A stretch of 64,000 nt of DNA, taken from contig CAJQUW010009257.1 of the NCBI GenBank assembly GCA_907163375.1, positions 1 through 64,000 of the forward strand. Reading direction: 5' to 3'. Shown here piece after piece: positions 12,150 through 24,600 of the stretch. The DNA is from Prostheceraeus crozeri (lineage: Eukaryota > Platyhelminthes > Polycladida > Euryleptidae). Under the pieces are notes generated by a model. It did not search any database and had not been told where the DNA came from. It saw nothing but the letters and a program-made list of their open reading frames with translations. Made by a program: the position numbers and the translations under genes. Numbering within the stretch: position 1 is the stretch's first letter; each line of letters begins with the position of its first letter.

Positions 12150-13000
12150 TAAATTTCTTGAACGAAGCCTCCTTCTCAATGATGCTATCAGCTGTCAAAA
12201 TTCACTTCTCTCAGTTTCGACATGGCTAGAGAAACAAGAAGACATCCAAAAGTGACTGCAAGCGATCTACGAATTTCTTTGAAAACTGTGAAATGTTCCT
12301 ATCGCAAAACAAATTTTTTGAAATAAGCCGCCCGAAAGCCATTGTTTACATGAAAGCAAATCAAATAAGGTATTGATTGGTGCAGAAGTAAAACCGAATT
12401 GATTGTACAAGAAAAATGGAATCAGGTAGTTTTTACTGATGAATGCTGCGTGCACCTGCATCCACGACAGAGGTACTATATTCGGAAGTGTTCAGGTGAA
12501 AGATTCGGGCATTTGCTTTGAAAAAGCATTAAGTTCCCATGGCCCTGCATTGTTTGGGGAGCAGCCAGTTCTAATTGGAGTGCGTCAGCTTGTGCGATGC
12601 AACGGAACCGGAATGCAACAATTATCGGGAGGTCCAGAAGATAGGTCTACTGGATGCTCCAATTCCACGCCTGATGACCAGTCGACACATTTTGCAGCAT
12701 GATGGCTCCCTATGACACACATCTGCATCGACTTGTAATTACGTGGAAATGAAAGTCATATGATGACTTACAGACTGGCTGGAACAAAGGCCAGATCTTC
12801 ATTTAAATGAGCACTTGTGGGATGATTTGAAAAGATGTGAAGCAATGCAATTCAACGACCCTTTGAGCAGTGGCTGAAACCGGCTGGGCAGCAATATCGA
12901 AGAAAAAGATAGGTGCTTGTATGAAAGCATGACCAAACGAATTCAAGCTATGGTTTCAGCTGAAGGTGGACATGCCAGATACTGACTTTATTCGCTGATG
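12150..13000 (+). pseudogene. Tc1/mariner transposase relic
   Basis: A cut-and-paste transposase of the IS630-Tc1-mariner superfamily, broken by many stops and shifts. Recognisable pieces in order: FTDECCVHLHPRQRYYIRK with GERFGH near 12435-12510 (the FTDE catalytic Asp region), WPCIVWGAASSNWS near 12540, LQHDGSL and HTSAS near 12690-12730, and DLHLNEHLWDDLKR near 12795-12835, matching the family's SPDLNPIENLWDDLKR block that holds the third catalytic acid. CIVWGA is the usual VWGA block. Upstream sequence (12200-12420) is consistent with the DNA-binding half. Terminal repeats were not found, so element borders are unknown. Confidence 0.75.
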
Positions 13001-13866
13001 AACTTCTCACTTCTTATTGAAATTATGACTATATTTGCTATTTGAATCTGATGTTTTAAATCTGCTCATTCCTGATGAGTAAGTTAAAATAATGAATAAT
13101 ATCATTTGTATTTCTGCATTGGGAGAAAATATGTTTTCTGTGACAGAATCTTAACTCACATATTAACATAATTGAAAGGACGAAAAACCGTTATATATGA
13201 TTTATTGTATAAGACTGATCGAAAATAAGTGTAACTACCTGCTCTGATCAAAGATTATGATCCGGTTTGTGCATAGTGAATATATTTTTCGGATTTACGC
13301 GAGTACAACGAGACGACGGATCCTGATGGCGAAAAGACGATTCCTCGAATTTTGGATTCGCACCCTGGCCTTCTTTCCGCAGATGTCACACATAAGCAGA
13401 CTCGACACTATGAACTGATAAAAAGTCTTTGTAATAATAATGACACTTCACATCAGTTTTCAATCTGCAACACTCAAAATAAATAAAATGTCCGTCGAGC
13501 GTGAACGACCTAACTTTCCGAGATAGGCGGACGATTCCTGAATTCCGCGCCATTTCCACGCACCCACGAAGTGTTGGAAAAGATTGGTTCGAGCTCAAGG
13601 ATTTAGACGATTATCAACAGAAAGACGCAGTTTCAGGTCAGTCAAAGGAAAGGCTCACGTCCAGAAAGAATGAGAAATCTCCACGATATTTAGTAAAAAT
13701 AGGAATCAATTTTATATTCAATTCTCTAATGCATTTAATGAAATAAGCCATTTTTTCATTCAGTTGCAGCATTTCAATTATGTAGCCTACTTAGAAAATA
13801 GGCCAATTCGACTTCAAAATACACCTACCATAGAACTGCTATTAAAAAATCATACTATTTGTTATG
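13001..13866. other. Intergenic, nothing recognised
   Basis: Two overlapping short frames on opposite strands (13386-13598 and 13501-13746) have no recognisable domain and no splice context. Confidence 0.45.
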
Positions 13867-16560
13867 CAGAGTAGCGGCCAGATTTCAAGCTTCAAATTCC
13901 CGAGCGATTCCCGGGCTATTTCATCGAATTTCTTCGCTATTATATTCATGTTGACCAGATATATTTTTCCAATTATACAACTAAAAAATTAGTCAGACAC
14001 TTCTTTTAACTATTTCCATCATACAACCTAAGACATTTTCTATTTGAAATTTGCCACCAAAATTGGATGTGAACGATATTTGACTCTATCGTACTCATTT
14101 TAGTTTGCAAAATTTTTATGAATTCCGTGAGCGATGGTTCTTCAGATCATAAATAAACATGTAGTTTACCTCGATGACCTGCAGTCAGTGAATTGCTTAT
14201 GTGATCTAAATGAAAGTTCACTTCTTGAACTTTCCAACGATCAAAAAATATTTCATTTTCATCATCTGATGAACAAAATTCTATTAAGCTCTATTTAGCC
14301 GATTTTTCAGACTTAAATTTTCATACATGCTAAGTTGAAACAACAAATTGCATTTTGAAGCAAACTGCAATGTTTATATGATATACGTGCGTTACATGAT
14401 ATGAAAATGCACATGTTAATACAAAGGCACGATGACACCAACTTATCAAGAAGTATCGACAGGAGAAACCGGGAATTTTCGTCCTTTTTATCAGCTTGTG
14501 TAGAAACAATGAACGCATGGCAACCATCAGTCATAAAGTTTGTGTCTGATGTATATAGCAGTGTCAAGTATAATACTGCAGAATCAAGGTTTCGATATTT
14601 CTTGATTCAAAGGATAGCAATAACGCAGCAATGCTACCTCTTCATTGGGGACATTATCATCGGATGAAACCATATCAGAAGCTTCTTTATCTGGTTTAAT
14701 TTGACTCAAAATGACTTTGGATTCCTCCTAATCAAATTATTCAACTTGCTTGTTCCTCGCACTGCATAATCAACTCCGTCAGTTTTTTGTAATTGATATT
14801 TATTGAAATAAAATTCACAGCATGCCGAAAAAGAATTTCAATACAATGAATTGAGAATACACTGTACATAGCTTTCGAAATATCACGTTTCAAAATGCAA
14901 TTTGCTACTTCAACCATGTATGTTTGAAAACTAGAAGTCTTAAAAATGAATAAAAGCAAAATTCATGTGAAAAAAGTTATAAAATTATATTTATCAGTTG
15001 ATGAAAATGAAATATTTTGTAATCATTGGAAAGTACAAAAAACAGCCCTTCTATTGCAAAATCATTCAGATTTCATAAATAGCTCGCGGGCAATAAACCA
15101 CTGAATAAGATGCCTGATTATCTGTGCTTGTTTAAAAAAAACAGCCGGCTAAATGCGTAATTAAATGTGTAGGTCTAATTAAGTTTATTAAAAACATTTC
15201 TATGGTACTGATTACTTTCAAAAACAATAAATAGGCCTGGTAACATAAATATCATCAACTTTTTAATAGGGCATCAGCCAATCCTGCACTCTTGAAATAT
15301 TTTATTTGACCGTCTATTTGTAATGCAGTGTGTGTGTTAAGAAACAGGCCTACATATGTGTATATCGCGGCTAACCGGTCAGACGCATACATCCAGGTCC
15401 TAAATAGCCTTATTTTACTAGGCATAGGGTAAAGGCAAGATTAACTTGATTTGCTACCTAGAACAGCATTCATTGATTTATTTTTCGCGTTTTTGGTGTA
15501 GCCCTAGTCGTGACCAGTGCAGAGAATGAAATCTTTACCGCTAGAAGCTGCAGATGGTTCCATATAATAGCAACCCCAACTTGGGTCGCGACACCAATAT
15601 TTGGAAGCGGTGGTCTATACATAAGCCCATGTGTTTGGGTGGCATTCTTGTCAGTTTGCCGCTAGGTCTTCACGAAATCATCACGTAGCTTAGCCATTGA
15701 CTTTTATTCAAAATACCTAAGAAAACTCGGATGCACTTTTCTTCAGAGACAGCTTTGGTATTGCTGGCATGATTATGGACTGATATCTTTCCATAAATTG
15801 GTGCGGATGAAGGCGTATAAGCAACCTGCAGTGTTAAATTGCGCTATTCTTGCTCATATCTTTTTAATGCTCAAAAAGCTGTGCACTTATAAAATATCTT
15901 ACAACTTGTGAAATTGATAGCGTATAGATTAACTATCATTTAGATATGACGTTTTTTATATGAATTAATGGCTCGCAACTTTAATCACATCATCAGAGGC
16001 TGCATAATTTGCCTATTTGCCATATTACGAGTCTGTTCCGAAATTGTATGTACTCGCAAAAACGGTAAAAACACAAAAAACAAAAACGATTTCTGCCTAT
16101 ACCTGTCCATGTATTGCGAGTTTATACTGGCATGTACAAATTAGTTTATAGACAACCCACTGATTTCGATGTGAATAGACACAGATGGTTTTATAAGAAG
16201 CAACATAACTTATTTGCAAAACTTCATCATTAGCGATTTTGCTATAAGCGATGCTTCAACGACATAGCCATCGCCTCGCAGACATCATTGACACAGTTAT
16301 ATGGAACGAGACAAATTCATGAAGTCATGAATACTTCATCCAGATGTTGTGCAAACATACTGAATATCTCAAACAAGATTCGAAGAAAGTTAAAAGAAAT
16401 AGTGAGCTAAAAAATAGACATTAACAGTAGTTGAAATCAAGAAATTACGCCCATTTAACTTAGTGTCATAATCACAAAATGGCATTCCCGGGCTATTTAA
16501 GGGCTAATTGGCTATTTCGCTAAAAGTTAAGGGCGATTACCGGGATCGGCCATCACCCTG
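13867..16560. mobile_element. Non-autonomous hAT-like element with 6-bp TSD
   Basis: The element starts CAGAGTAGCGGCCAG and ends CGGCCATCACCCTG; reverse-complemented the end reads CAGGGTGATGGCCG, an imperfect 15-bp inverted repeat. Exact 6-bp duplications GTTATG flank it (13861-13866 and 16561-16566). Both subterminal regions repeat GGGCTATTT/GGCTATTTC words within ~60 bp of the ends. The 2.7-kb interior has no recognisable transposase; frames at 14313-14667 and 14741-14959 look like chance. Duplication length matches the two CAGGGGTCTCA elements, although the end sequence differs. Confidence 0.75.
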
Positions 16561-16566
16561 GTTATG

Positions 16567-17319
16567 CCATACTGACATAAATCTATCGAAATAATGAATG
16601 ACATCAATTCTGCTATCACATATTGGTCTAGATCCACTTCAATGTGTTTGGTAAATATGTACTGGTCTATTTTTGGTAAAAAGGCCTTTGAGATTTTCTT
16701 ATCAAGATCAGTTGCTCTATCAATAGAATAGTAGTGTGATTCATCAATGTCATTTCATCTCACATTCCCAACCTATCAGAGATTTAATTTGTGTCAGTTG
16801 CATGAAAAAGTTCTTGGTCGCAAATACCCCAGGCTATTTCGCAATTATCCTTATTACGGGGTAAATGCGACCTTGACAGTCACTCACTTTGACGGCCAAT
16901 ATAACAGAAGCCTATTATTTTGTGATCGAAACAACTTCACGCCTGAAATCCCTTAGCCTTGAAAATAGAATAATGAAATTATCGCTTAATTTAAATCAAT
17001 GACAGCACAACAGTTCGACAGTAACTTTTTTCAGGTCGCATTTCCCCAAAATCACCCGATCCGTCGACCACAAAATAATATGGCGGATTCCGAGGTGGCC
17101 CATAATTCCCCATTTTAAGAACACTTACAAAAAGCGCTCTGTTGCAACAGGGTGCCCAGCAGAAAACCACAGGATTTGTTATTTGTATTGTGCTATCATG
17201 TGAAGCTGTCTTGATTGCTTTTCTGTGATAGGATTATGAAAATTCGTCAGCGATTGGTTACTAAAATTGTTCGCATTGCATTGTTAACGCTAATGATAAA
17301 GATTCGATCGCAACTTAAT
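16567..17319. other. Intergenic, nothing recognised
   Basis: A 69-codon frame at 16747-16956 has no recognisable domain. No repeat border was seen. Confidence 0.4.
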
Positions 17320-17326
17320 TTGCAAA

Positions 17327-18070
17327 ATGACTGGTCCTCAACTGATCGATTTTCAACGTGGTGCTATTTCTCTTTTTAAGAAAGAAAATCCGACCAGGTT
17401 GACGTGGTTTGAAGAACTTACTCTTACTCCACGTTTGAAGTCCGTTGAAGAAATGCTCCAAAATTCTTCCCCGGTTTTTCACAAATATTACAGAAAATCA
17501 ATTGTATGCAGTGTGCAACGGACTAAAGAATGATGGTGTTGAGTCCGCCTAAACGCCTAAGAAGGAAAAACAGAAATTCCACAGTCCAGTTAGACAAAAT
17601 TTCCTCACATTAGCTGTCACTCCAGAAAATAGTTCACGTCGACACAGCCAGCGACAAAACTCTTCCGCATTAAATGTTTCAAAAGGAACAGCCTACAATA
17701 CCTATTGTAACTAAGTTCCTTGAAGTGCTACAGCAGAATTCACTGTCACAAACTTATTGTCGATCATAAAGCCATGAGAGTTTCAAAATCAACACAACTC
17801 ATTCATCAATGCGAAGTTGACGACAGATGGAAAACTGTTTGGTTTTCAGATGAACCAAACTGCAACATTATGTTGTACTTTAAATAAACACAATGAATGC
17901 ATCTGTCATTCAGTTGAGGTCAAAACTCAGATGCTTAAGATCAGCGGGAAGTCGAGGTGGACAGACAACAACCCTCAATCTTCGCGTACGCCAATTCATC
18001 TTGGTTTGGCAAAACTGAATAACGCTTCATCCAGGGATAACACACAACAAATGCTTGATAGTGAACTCCA
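17327..18070 (+). pseudogene. Tc1-like transposase relic
   Basis: The start reads MTGPQLIDFQRGAISLFKK, like the first helix-turn-helix of Tc1-type transposases. Further on, DRWKTVWFSDEPN at about 17820-17860 matches the WxxVWFSDE block with the first catalytic Asp. The frame shifts several times and the part after the SDE block decays quickly; the second and third catalytic blocks are not visible before the RTE fragment begins near 18080. It is not a copy of the 12150-13000 relic. Confidence 0.5.
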
Positions 18071-18079
18071 GTAAGATAA

Positions 18080-19070
18080 AGGTCATGCCATCACACCCTG
18101 ATAAGGGCGGTGCAGAACCTTCCGGCCATGACCTATGTGCAGTGTGCAACAAAGGTATGGGTTAAAATTCAATCAAGTGTACAAGATGTCAAATTTGGGC
18201 TCACAAGCGTTGCAGTGGCATTGTGGGCCGCCTGTCATCCGTAGCAGCTACATTCGTGTGCCGCCGGTGTAAAGGAAAATGAGGACCGGCCAAACTCCAT
18301 CATTAGGAGATGGTGATCTTTTCAAGGTTGAAGACTACGAAGTAGTGAATACTTTTCGTTACGTCAGTGATGACATTGGTGACACCGGAGGAGCAATTGT
18401 AGCAGTCAGGGCAAGGTTCCGAAAAGGTTGGTGCAGGCTTCGCGAAATGGCACCCTTTATGACATCTAGAGCAACTGCACTTTCAATGAATGCAGTCATT
18501 CATGTGTGTGCTGCAGCATGTACGGCAGCGAGACTTGAGCCATGTCATAAGTGTTTGAAACGACTTGAAGTGAATGAAATGAGGATGTCCGTTGGATGTG
18601 CGGAGTTTCCTCTAGCGACCGCATTTCCAATGAAGAGCTCAAAAGAAGAATGTGCCCTGAGCTTATCGGTGACACTATAAGAAGACGTCGACTAAGATTG
18701 TGTGGTCATGTGGAAAGGAAAGAAGAATGTCAGTGGATAAAGCGCGTGCGGAAATTGCAAGTGGATAGTCGCCAGCCGGTTGGACGTCCAAAGAAATCAT
18801 GGAGCTATAACATTAAAGAATACGTTCGAGCGCTCGGACTCCGCATGGATGCAAGCGACCAAGCGAAATGGAGGGATCTCACACAAGCAAACCGTCGTAC
18901 CTAACAAGGATGGAACAACCGACGTTAAATGGTGTAAGTACAAGCAAGGGAAACTCGGAGGGTCAAGACAATGTTGCTCCTTCAAAACGAAAACAGTTAA
19001 CCAGACTGTATATCGCGATGAGATGTGTCCACTCATGTTTCGGAGCATGATGGGTGCAAGTGAATGAGTT
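18080..19070 (+). mobile_element. RTE-clade LINE, 3' terminal fragment
   Basis: 5'-truncated retrotransposon. It keeps a zinc-finger segment between RT and C-terminus (CAVC, CTRC, AHKRC, CRRC near 18140-18270; a C4HC3, PHD-like spacing), then the RTE C-terminal domain: VVNTFRYVSDDIGDTGG near 18340, MCGVSSSDRISNEELKRRM near 18596, RRRRLRLCGHVERKEE near 18680 and PVGRPKKSWS near 18775. Frames 18279-18680 and 18596-18904 are the same protein split by a shift. Truncation at the 5' end is typical of target-primed reverse transcription. It abuts the Tc1-like relic on its left. Confidence 0.85.
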
Positions 19071-20680
19071 TAGCATTAAGATGAAGTCAACCTCATGCAG
19101 CGACGGCTACAATCAACTGGTAAGAGGGGAAAGCACATTATTTCATCAAAATAGTCGTCTAAAAACCAAGACTTTAATGTAATGAACTGCAGCATGGGAA
19201 TGCTTCTTCAGAAATTGCAGGAAACACTAAGTGATATCACTGCGATTGATGTTTGATGAACCAAAAAAATGCTTTGAGGCACGATATCTAATCGACATAG
19301 AAGTCATTCGCACGGCTACTTCCTCTTGGACAACTTGTCTTAGAAATTGCTGTTGTGAGAATGACGTAGGACACTTTGAACACTTGTGATTCCTTTCCAA
19401 ATGTAAGTATTAGATTTATATTGATAATTAATTCAATATATTTGGGTTCATGCAATCCTTTAGTGTTCTACTGGGCACCCCGTAGAAAATGTGTAACACA
19501 TGTGGAAATCAATAAAAGCATAAAACAGCAAATTTTGAGTAAAAAAAGAACTTTTCCCCATTTTTCAGAAAGAAAAAAGCGAGAAAAAGCACGAGTGCCC
19601 ACCCTGCTTAGATCATAATAAATGTGAGAAAAGTCTCTATTATTGCATTCCGATTTTTCAGAGCCAAGGTGAGTAGGTCTACAGTATTGCTTGGTCTATT
19701 ATACAGTGTGATACCGCGAGTCTACATTCCTACCTTGCGACAAAGTCTTATTAAGTTACGTGATGCACTCTACGTTAAAAGGTGATGCAAAATATTATGT
19801 ACAATTGTATACATAACTCACGATACCATAGAATAACCAAATTTCATAAACAAAATCACTACATGATATGCATGCCTATCTTAGATTAGGATAACTTGAA
19901 GTTGCTAATATCAATCTCAACCCATTTCATATGCCTGTGATTGCAAATACCAGTTAGTCATATAATGCCGTGTGTCTGCCACCTAGAAATCAAAGGAACC
20001 GATTTTCATTTCGGAATCCAATGGCAAAAAGTTCACGAAAAAATATCACTTGGCTCTCCGAAATTTCTGAAAGAGAGCAACCGCCGTCATAGCAAACGTG
20101 CATAAGGGAGCATTCACATGAATCACAAGAAAATCAGAGGCTCAACTGCTAGACAGGAGATGAAGGTTTAAAATGATTGACACATGTCTGTTTTTTTAAT
20201 GAAAATTTTGCTCATTTTGGTTTTTGAGTCTTACTCATAGACAAATTTGAATGAGAACAAAATCTGTTCATACCATTATTGTCTGAATTGAAATCTGCCT
20301 CCGCTAATTTGAGAATCGGTTCGGTGCTTCTATTCTTTCCCCCCCACATTTTTCAAGTTTTCCAAATCATCAAATTTCATCAAACTTAGTCACATTGGGT
20401 ATAGAATAGACTTGAAATGTCACTGAGTGACACTACAGCGCGACTGAGAAGTCTTACTTGAACCCTGGGATGAAGGATTGGTCCCTTGGATACTCAGTTA
20501 GAATACAAGGTACAGCTGTGATAATGAACTTCGTGTGATTGTTGTCTACAGACAAATGACGAGCAGTTGTCTGATTCTGAGGCTGTAAATGTTCTACAAG
20601 TCAGATAAGAGGTGTTTTATACACTCAACGCTATGCCACATCAGTGAGAACAGGTAGGAGCAAGAGACGATCGTTGACGA
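19071..20680. other. Intergenic, no gene recognised
   Basis: No domain found. A C-tract block, GTGCTTCTATTC followed by poly-C and ACATTT (20323-20351), is inverted relative to 23056-23084 on the other side of the hAT element. Confidence 0.4.
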
Positions 20681-23020
20681 CAGGGCTGTGAGGCCGGAGC
20701 CTTAAGGAGCCGATGGTTTTGGTCGGAGCCGGAGCTGATTTATCACAAAGGCTCCGGCTCCGGCTGCGATAGTTTGAGCTTTGATATAAATCTAGAATTT
20801 TGAAAGGTATTAATTGGCATCATAAAGAAATTAAATCATTTGAAATCTAAAGATATGTCTTTTAAGTGTACCAATGATCTGTCCTCCACGATATCTTTCT
20901 TTGCAGTTGCCGCCCTCTTTTGTATTATATGTATTATATTTAGCCTACACACATGTGTAATATTTTTTTATTACATATGTTTCGTAAGACTAATTTCCAT
21001 AGCTTTTGGTGACAACGTATTCTCCAAAATCCATTAATTTGAAGACTTGTTATATGCATGCTAACTAGATGATTGTAGATTCCTAGAGACAAGTCGCCAG
21101 TCATTTATGTACACATTTCCAGTTCAGTCAGCGAAGATAATATAGCTACATTTCTTGCGCAATGTCTTAATCTAATACGGTTACTATGTAGGTTACCATC
21201 TATCGGTATGGCTACTGGCATGTGACAATGCCAATTTCCTTAGATTGTATTGTAGGCTCTTGTGCAGCCCCCCCCCCCACCTACATTTTTCAAAACAATC
21301 GATTATTCAATTAGATCAATTTTGATTGGAGGGATAACTCTTTTACACTCACACGAATGACCTGACTACAAGTCCTCGCATGGCTATAGCAATAAGCGAC
21401 CCAGCCACTTCTAGTAGCGCCTTATTATTCTAAAGGTATCTCATTCACAATGAATTTCCTTTGACTTCAAAATTCAAAGGGTATATTTCAATGCGAAAAA
21501 ACCCGAAGGCAAATTACAATGTTGACTTGCTGACGAAGTTTGCGACTATGACATCGCAATTACCCACGTAGATTTTTACGACAGCACGGAATGCTTCACT
21601 CAAACCGGTGATGCTGAAAGGGACATCCAATGGTGCTGCATCTTTTGACCAGAGAAAAAATGAGGGGGAGGACTGCACAAGAGCCGTATTGTGTGATAAT
21701 ATTTCCCCAAATGCCATACACCTGTGGATTTCAAGAATTTTCATCATTATTTTTTCCGTCTGTCAACACTTTATGCTGATATCATGTTGACTTATATGTA
21801 AACAGTAAAAAAGACTGAGACGCTCTCAATAAAGGCGCCTTTTGACCTCCCTTTTCTATTGTCTGTGACATTAAACCGCACGCGCATTCGAAAGCTAGCA
21901 AAGTAGATGGGATTTCTGCTCGGTGCTCGCAGTCAAATTTTTATTATGCATTGCACCCTGCAACATGCTGTGCGATACTCCGAGTTCAGTTTCATCAGTC
22001 TAACCATGATCAGAGGAATAGTGGTAATATGTTATACATAAATTGAATATAATAATATACATGAATCATTGATGAATTATTTAGTGCAACTTAACGCCAT
22101 AATGAAAAATACGAAATTAACATAATGTAAGTTAAGCCTTAACTTATTAAGTATGCTGCATAGAATTACAAAACTCGTCCTAAATTAGATATTTTTAATT
22201 TTTTTAAGTATAATTTTCAATTGTACATTTCTAGCCTACACTGCAATGAGACTAATCTAAATTACAAGACTATCTAAATTACAATTTCTACAGATGATGA
22301 GTCGTGGGCTACCCACCGATCATATTATTCATGGACCAACAGACTATTGGATAAAGGCAATAACAAATAACAACAACAACCTAAGCTAGCCTATATACAC
22401 TTTAATATTCAATAAAGCAATTGATATCTTTATTGATACGGTATATTTGGCTATGTAGCCTATACCTTTTCCATGTTCGAGTAGATACAGGCCCTATAAG
22501 CTATTTACAGGCATACGCTATCCAGTTTCATATTCAAGCTTTGTTAAAAAGCTTATACTACTATTCGGCCCCTGTGACGGCTAATTAGGTATATCATCAT
22601 CACTCATGTGGTCTTATTTAATGTAGCCTCGTAGTAGACTGGTTGCAGGCTAGGCCAATTTATATTTAGCCAGTGCGGGAGATCTTTATCTAATTTAACC
22701 AATCCAGGCTATAACTTTACTTTATCTTTCAGAGATAGTCAATTCATGCAAAAATATATGACAAGTATGTTATTTATCATTATATTAGGCTAGTATCATT
22801 TTTATTATTAACTTAAGTCGTTGCTTGTTAATGAAAAATAATATGATGATTGTAGCAAGCCTCTAAAGGCCACACCGTTATCCAAAAAACCCGTTCAACG
22901 GATCTAGGATAACCAGCATAGATAGAACCTGAATTTGAAGTCGGAGCCGGAGCCGGAGACTTTCACATCAGTGTCGCGGAGCCGGAGCCGATGAGATACC
23001 GCATCGGCTACACAGCCCTG
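20681..23020. mobile_element. Non-autonomous hAT element with perfect 8-bp TSD
   Basis: Termini CAGGGCTGTG and CACAGCCCTG form a perfect 10-bp inverted repeat. The flanking 8-bp duplication GTTGACGA (20673-20680 and 23021-23028) is exact. Subterminal regions hold many GGAGCCGGA/GGCTCCGG words (20690-20775 and 22935-22990) in an otherwise AT-rich element, as expected for hAT transposase binding sites. The 2.3-kb interior has no transposase; short frames at 20840-21037 and 21514-21790 are not recognisable. The exact duplication suggests a fairly recent insertion. Confidence 0.93.
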
Positions 23021-23599
23021 GTTGACGATGCAACATTTTCGGGTGTCAACAACAGAAATGTGGGGGGGGGAAGAATAGAAGTGCCATCGGTTCGTTTCTT
23101 TACTGATAGGGTTGTGATTAATTTTAGTTAACTTCGGTCATGACTTTTCCGGTAAAATGGGCCTATACGTATATTTGTTTAGTGTGTGCTTTAGCAATTA
23201 TAATTTTACTAATTGACCTATATGCTTCAAGATTTCCGATGAAAGAAAGCCTCAGCATACGAGAAATAGGGCACATAAGTCATTAACCTACTCGAGGAAG
23301 AGACAAATGTTATAACCTACATCATAATGGACGTCTTCATATATAATAAGTTGAAAAAGAATGCAACACATGGTGTGTCTAACAATTATGGATATTTCAA
23401 TAGAACGATTTCATTGACGAATTGGCTTTTGCGAATGATAAGTGTAACTCGCTTAAGCCAATTATTTGTCAAAAATGTCATGAAAATTTTTATATGTAGG
23501 CCTACCTTAAGCATGCTTTGACAAATTTATCATTTAAAGTGGAACGAGATAGCGAAATCAGATTGCACATGTAAATTTCAATAAGAAATGATTTCAGTT

Positions 23600-24600
23600 A
23601 GCCCAATCAAATGTTTAGCCAGATGTTCACGGATATCTACCAAACATTGTTGAGCTACTCAACATGAGGGCATTCAGCTGAACGTTCGTTAAGTTACAAT
23701 CTCCATGATCAGTCACGTTGTCACTGTGGTCAAGAACAAGCCTTCCGAGCTTGGTCAATAACTCTTCTGAGAAATTCAATGAAAATTTTGATGGAATAAT
23801 CCACAACAACATCCACATGTCAAAATTCAATGTTCATCATTTCTCTATAGAATCGGTTTAAGTGACACCTTTCACTTGAGTTCAAATCTAGTGAGTGGGC
23901 CAAAGGTATGGTGACTACCAAAGCGTATTGACAGCTCGACGTGTTAAGTTTTTTGGCAGCATGTGGACTATTGTCGAATAGAAGATGAAGCTGATTCAAC
24001 CGCGACAGTCAGATCTTTAACTGTGCCATTTCTTATCCGCCATCGGTTCAGGTCTCGTCTTGAATAACGCAGTCAAGCTCATTCATTCAGGCCTCTCATT
24101 TCCGGATTGAGATGGTGTAATTTCTGCTATGTAACTTGTGTTCAAGGCGCGAGGAACCCTTTGTGGAATACAAGCAACGGTATTGCAGTTTTCCTGAATA
24201 AAGCGACGAGCAAGTCCATGTTAGCCTCCTGCTAATTGCTCAAAATCGAGACGTGAAAAAATGGCTCTTCACAACCTCGTCAATGAGCACCACAATTCAT
24301 CGATGGATACTGATGTTGCAAGCTTTAGTGGAATCATTCGCGGATGGTATCCTTGAACAGGAAGGAGCATCATTGCCATAACGGTAATTGTAAGTCACTG
24401 AGAACTTAGACAGGTGCTTCGACCAAACAAAATTCATGTTCGGGTGCAAAACCTGAAAAAACATTCCAAGAAATTTGCAAAAAGGACTGATGGCTCGTTG
24501 CACGCGCGTTGATGTGCCTATGACAATCACAAATAATCCCGTGATATGTCAATCAAAGAGATTCAAATTCCTTGTCAGATAATTACTGGAGCGGTACGTA
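23600..24600 (-). pseudogene. Possible mariner-like transposase relic
   Basis: Read right to left, fragments such as HLLFDNSPHAAKKL near 23990-23940 and HSLDLNSSERCHLN near 23890-23850 recall the HDNARPH...HSPDLAPSDYHLF blocks of mariner transposases, in that order and at about the right spacing. Upstream fragments give no clear match. Multiple stops and shifts. No terminal repeats seen. A weak, motif-only call. Confidence 0.4.
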
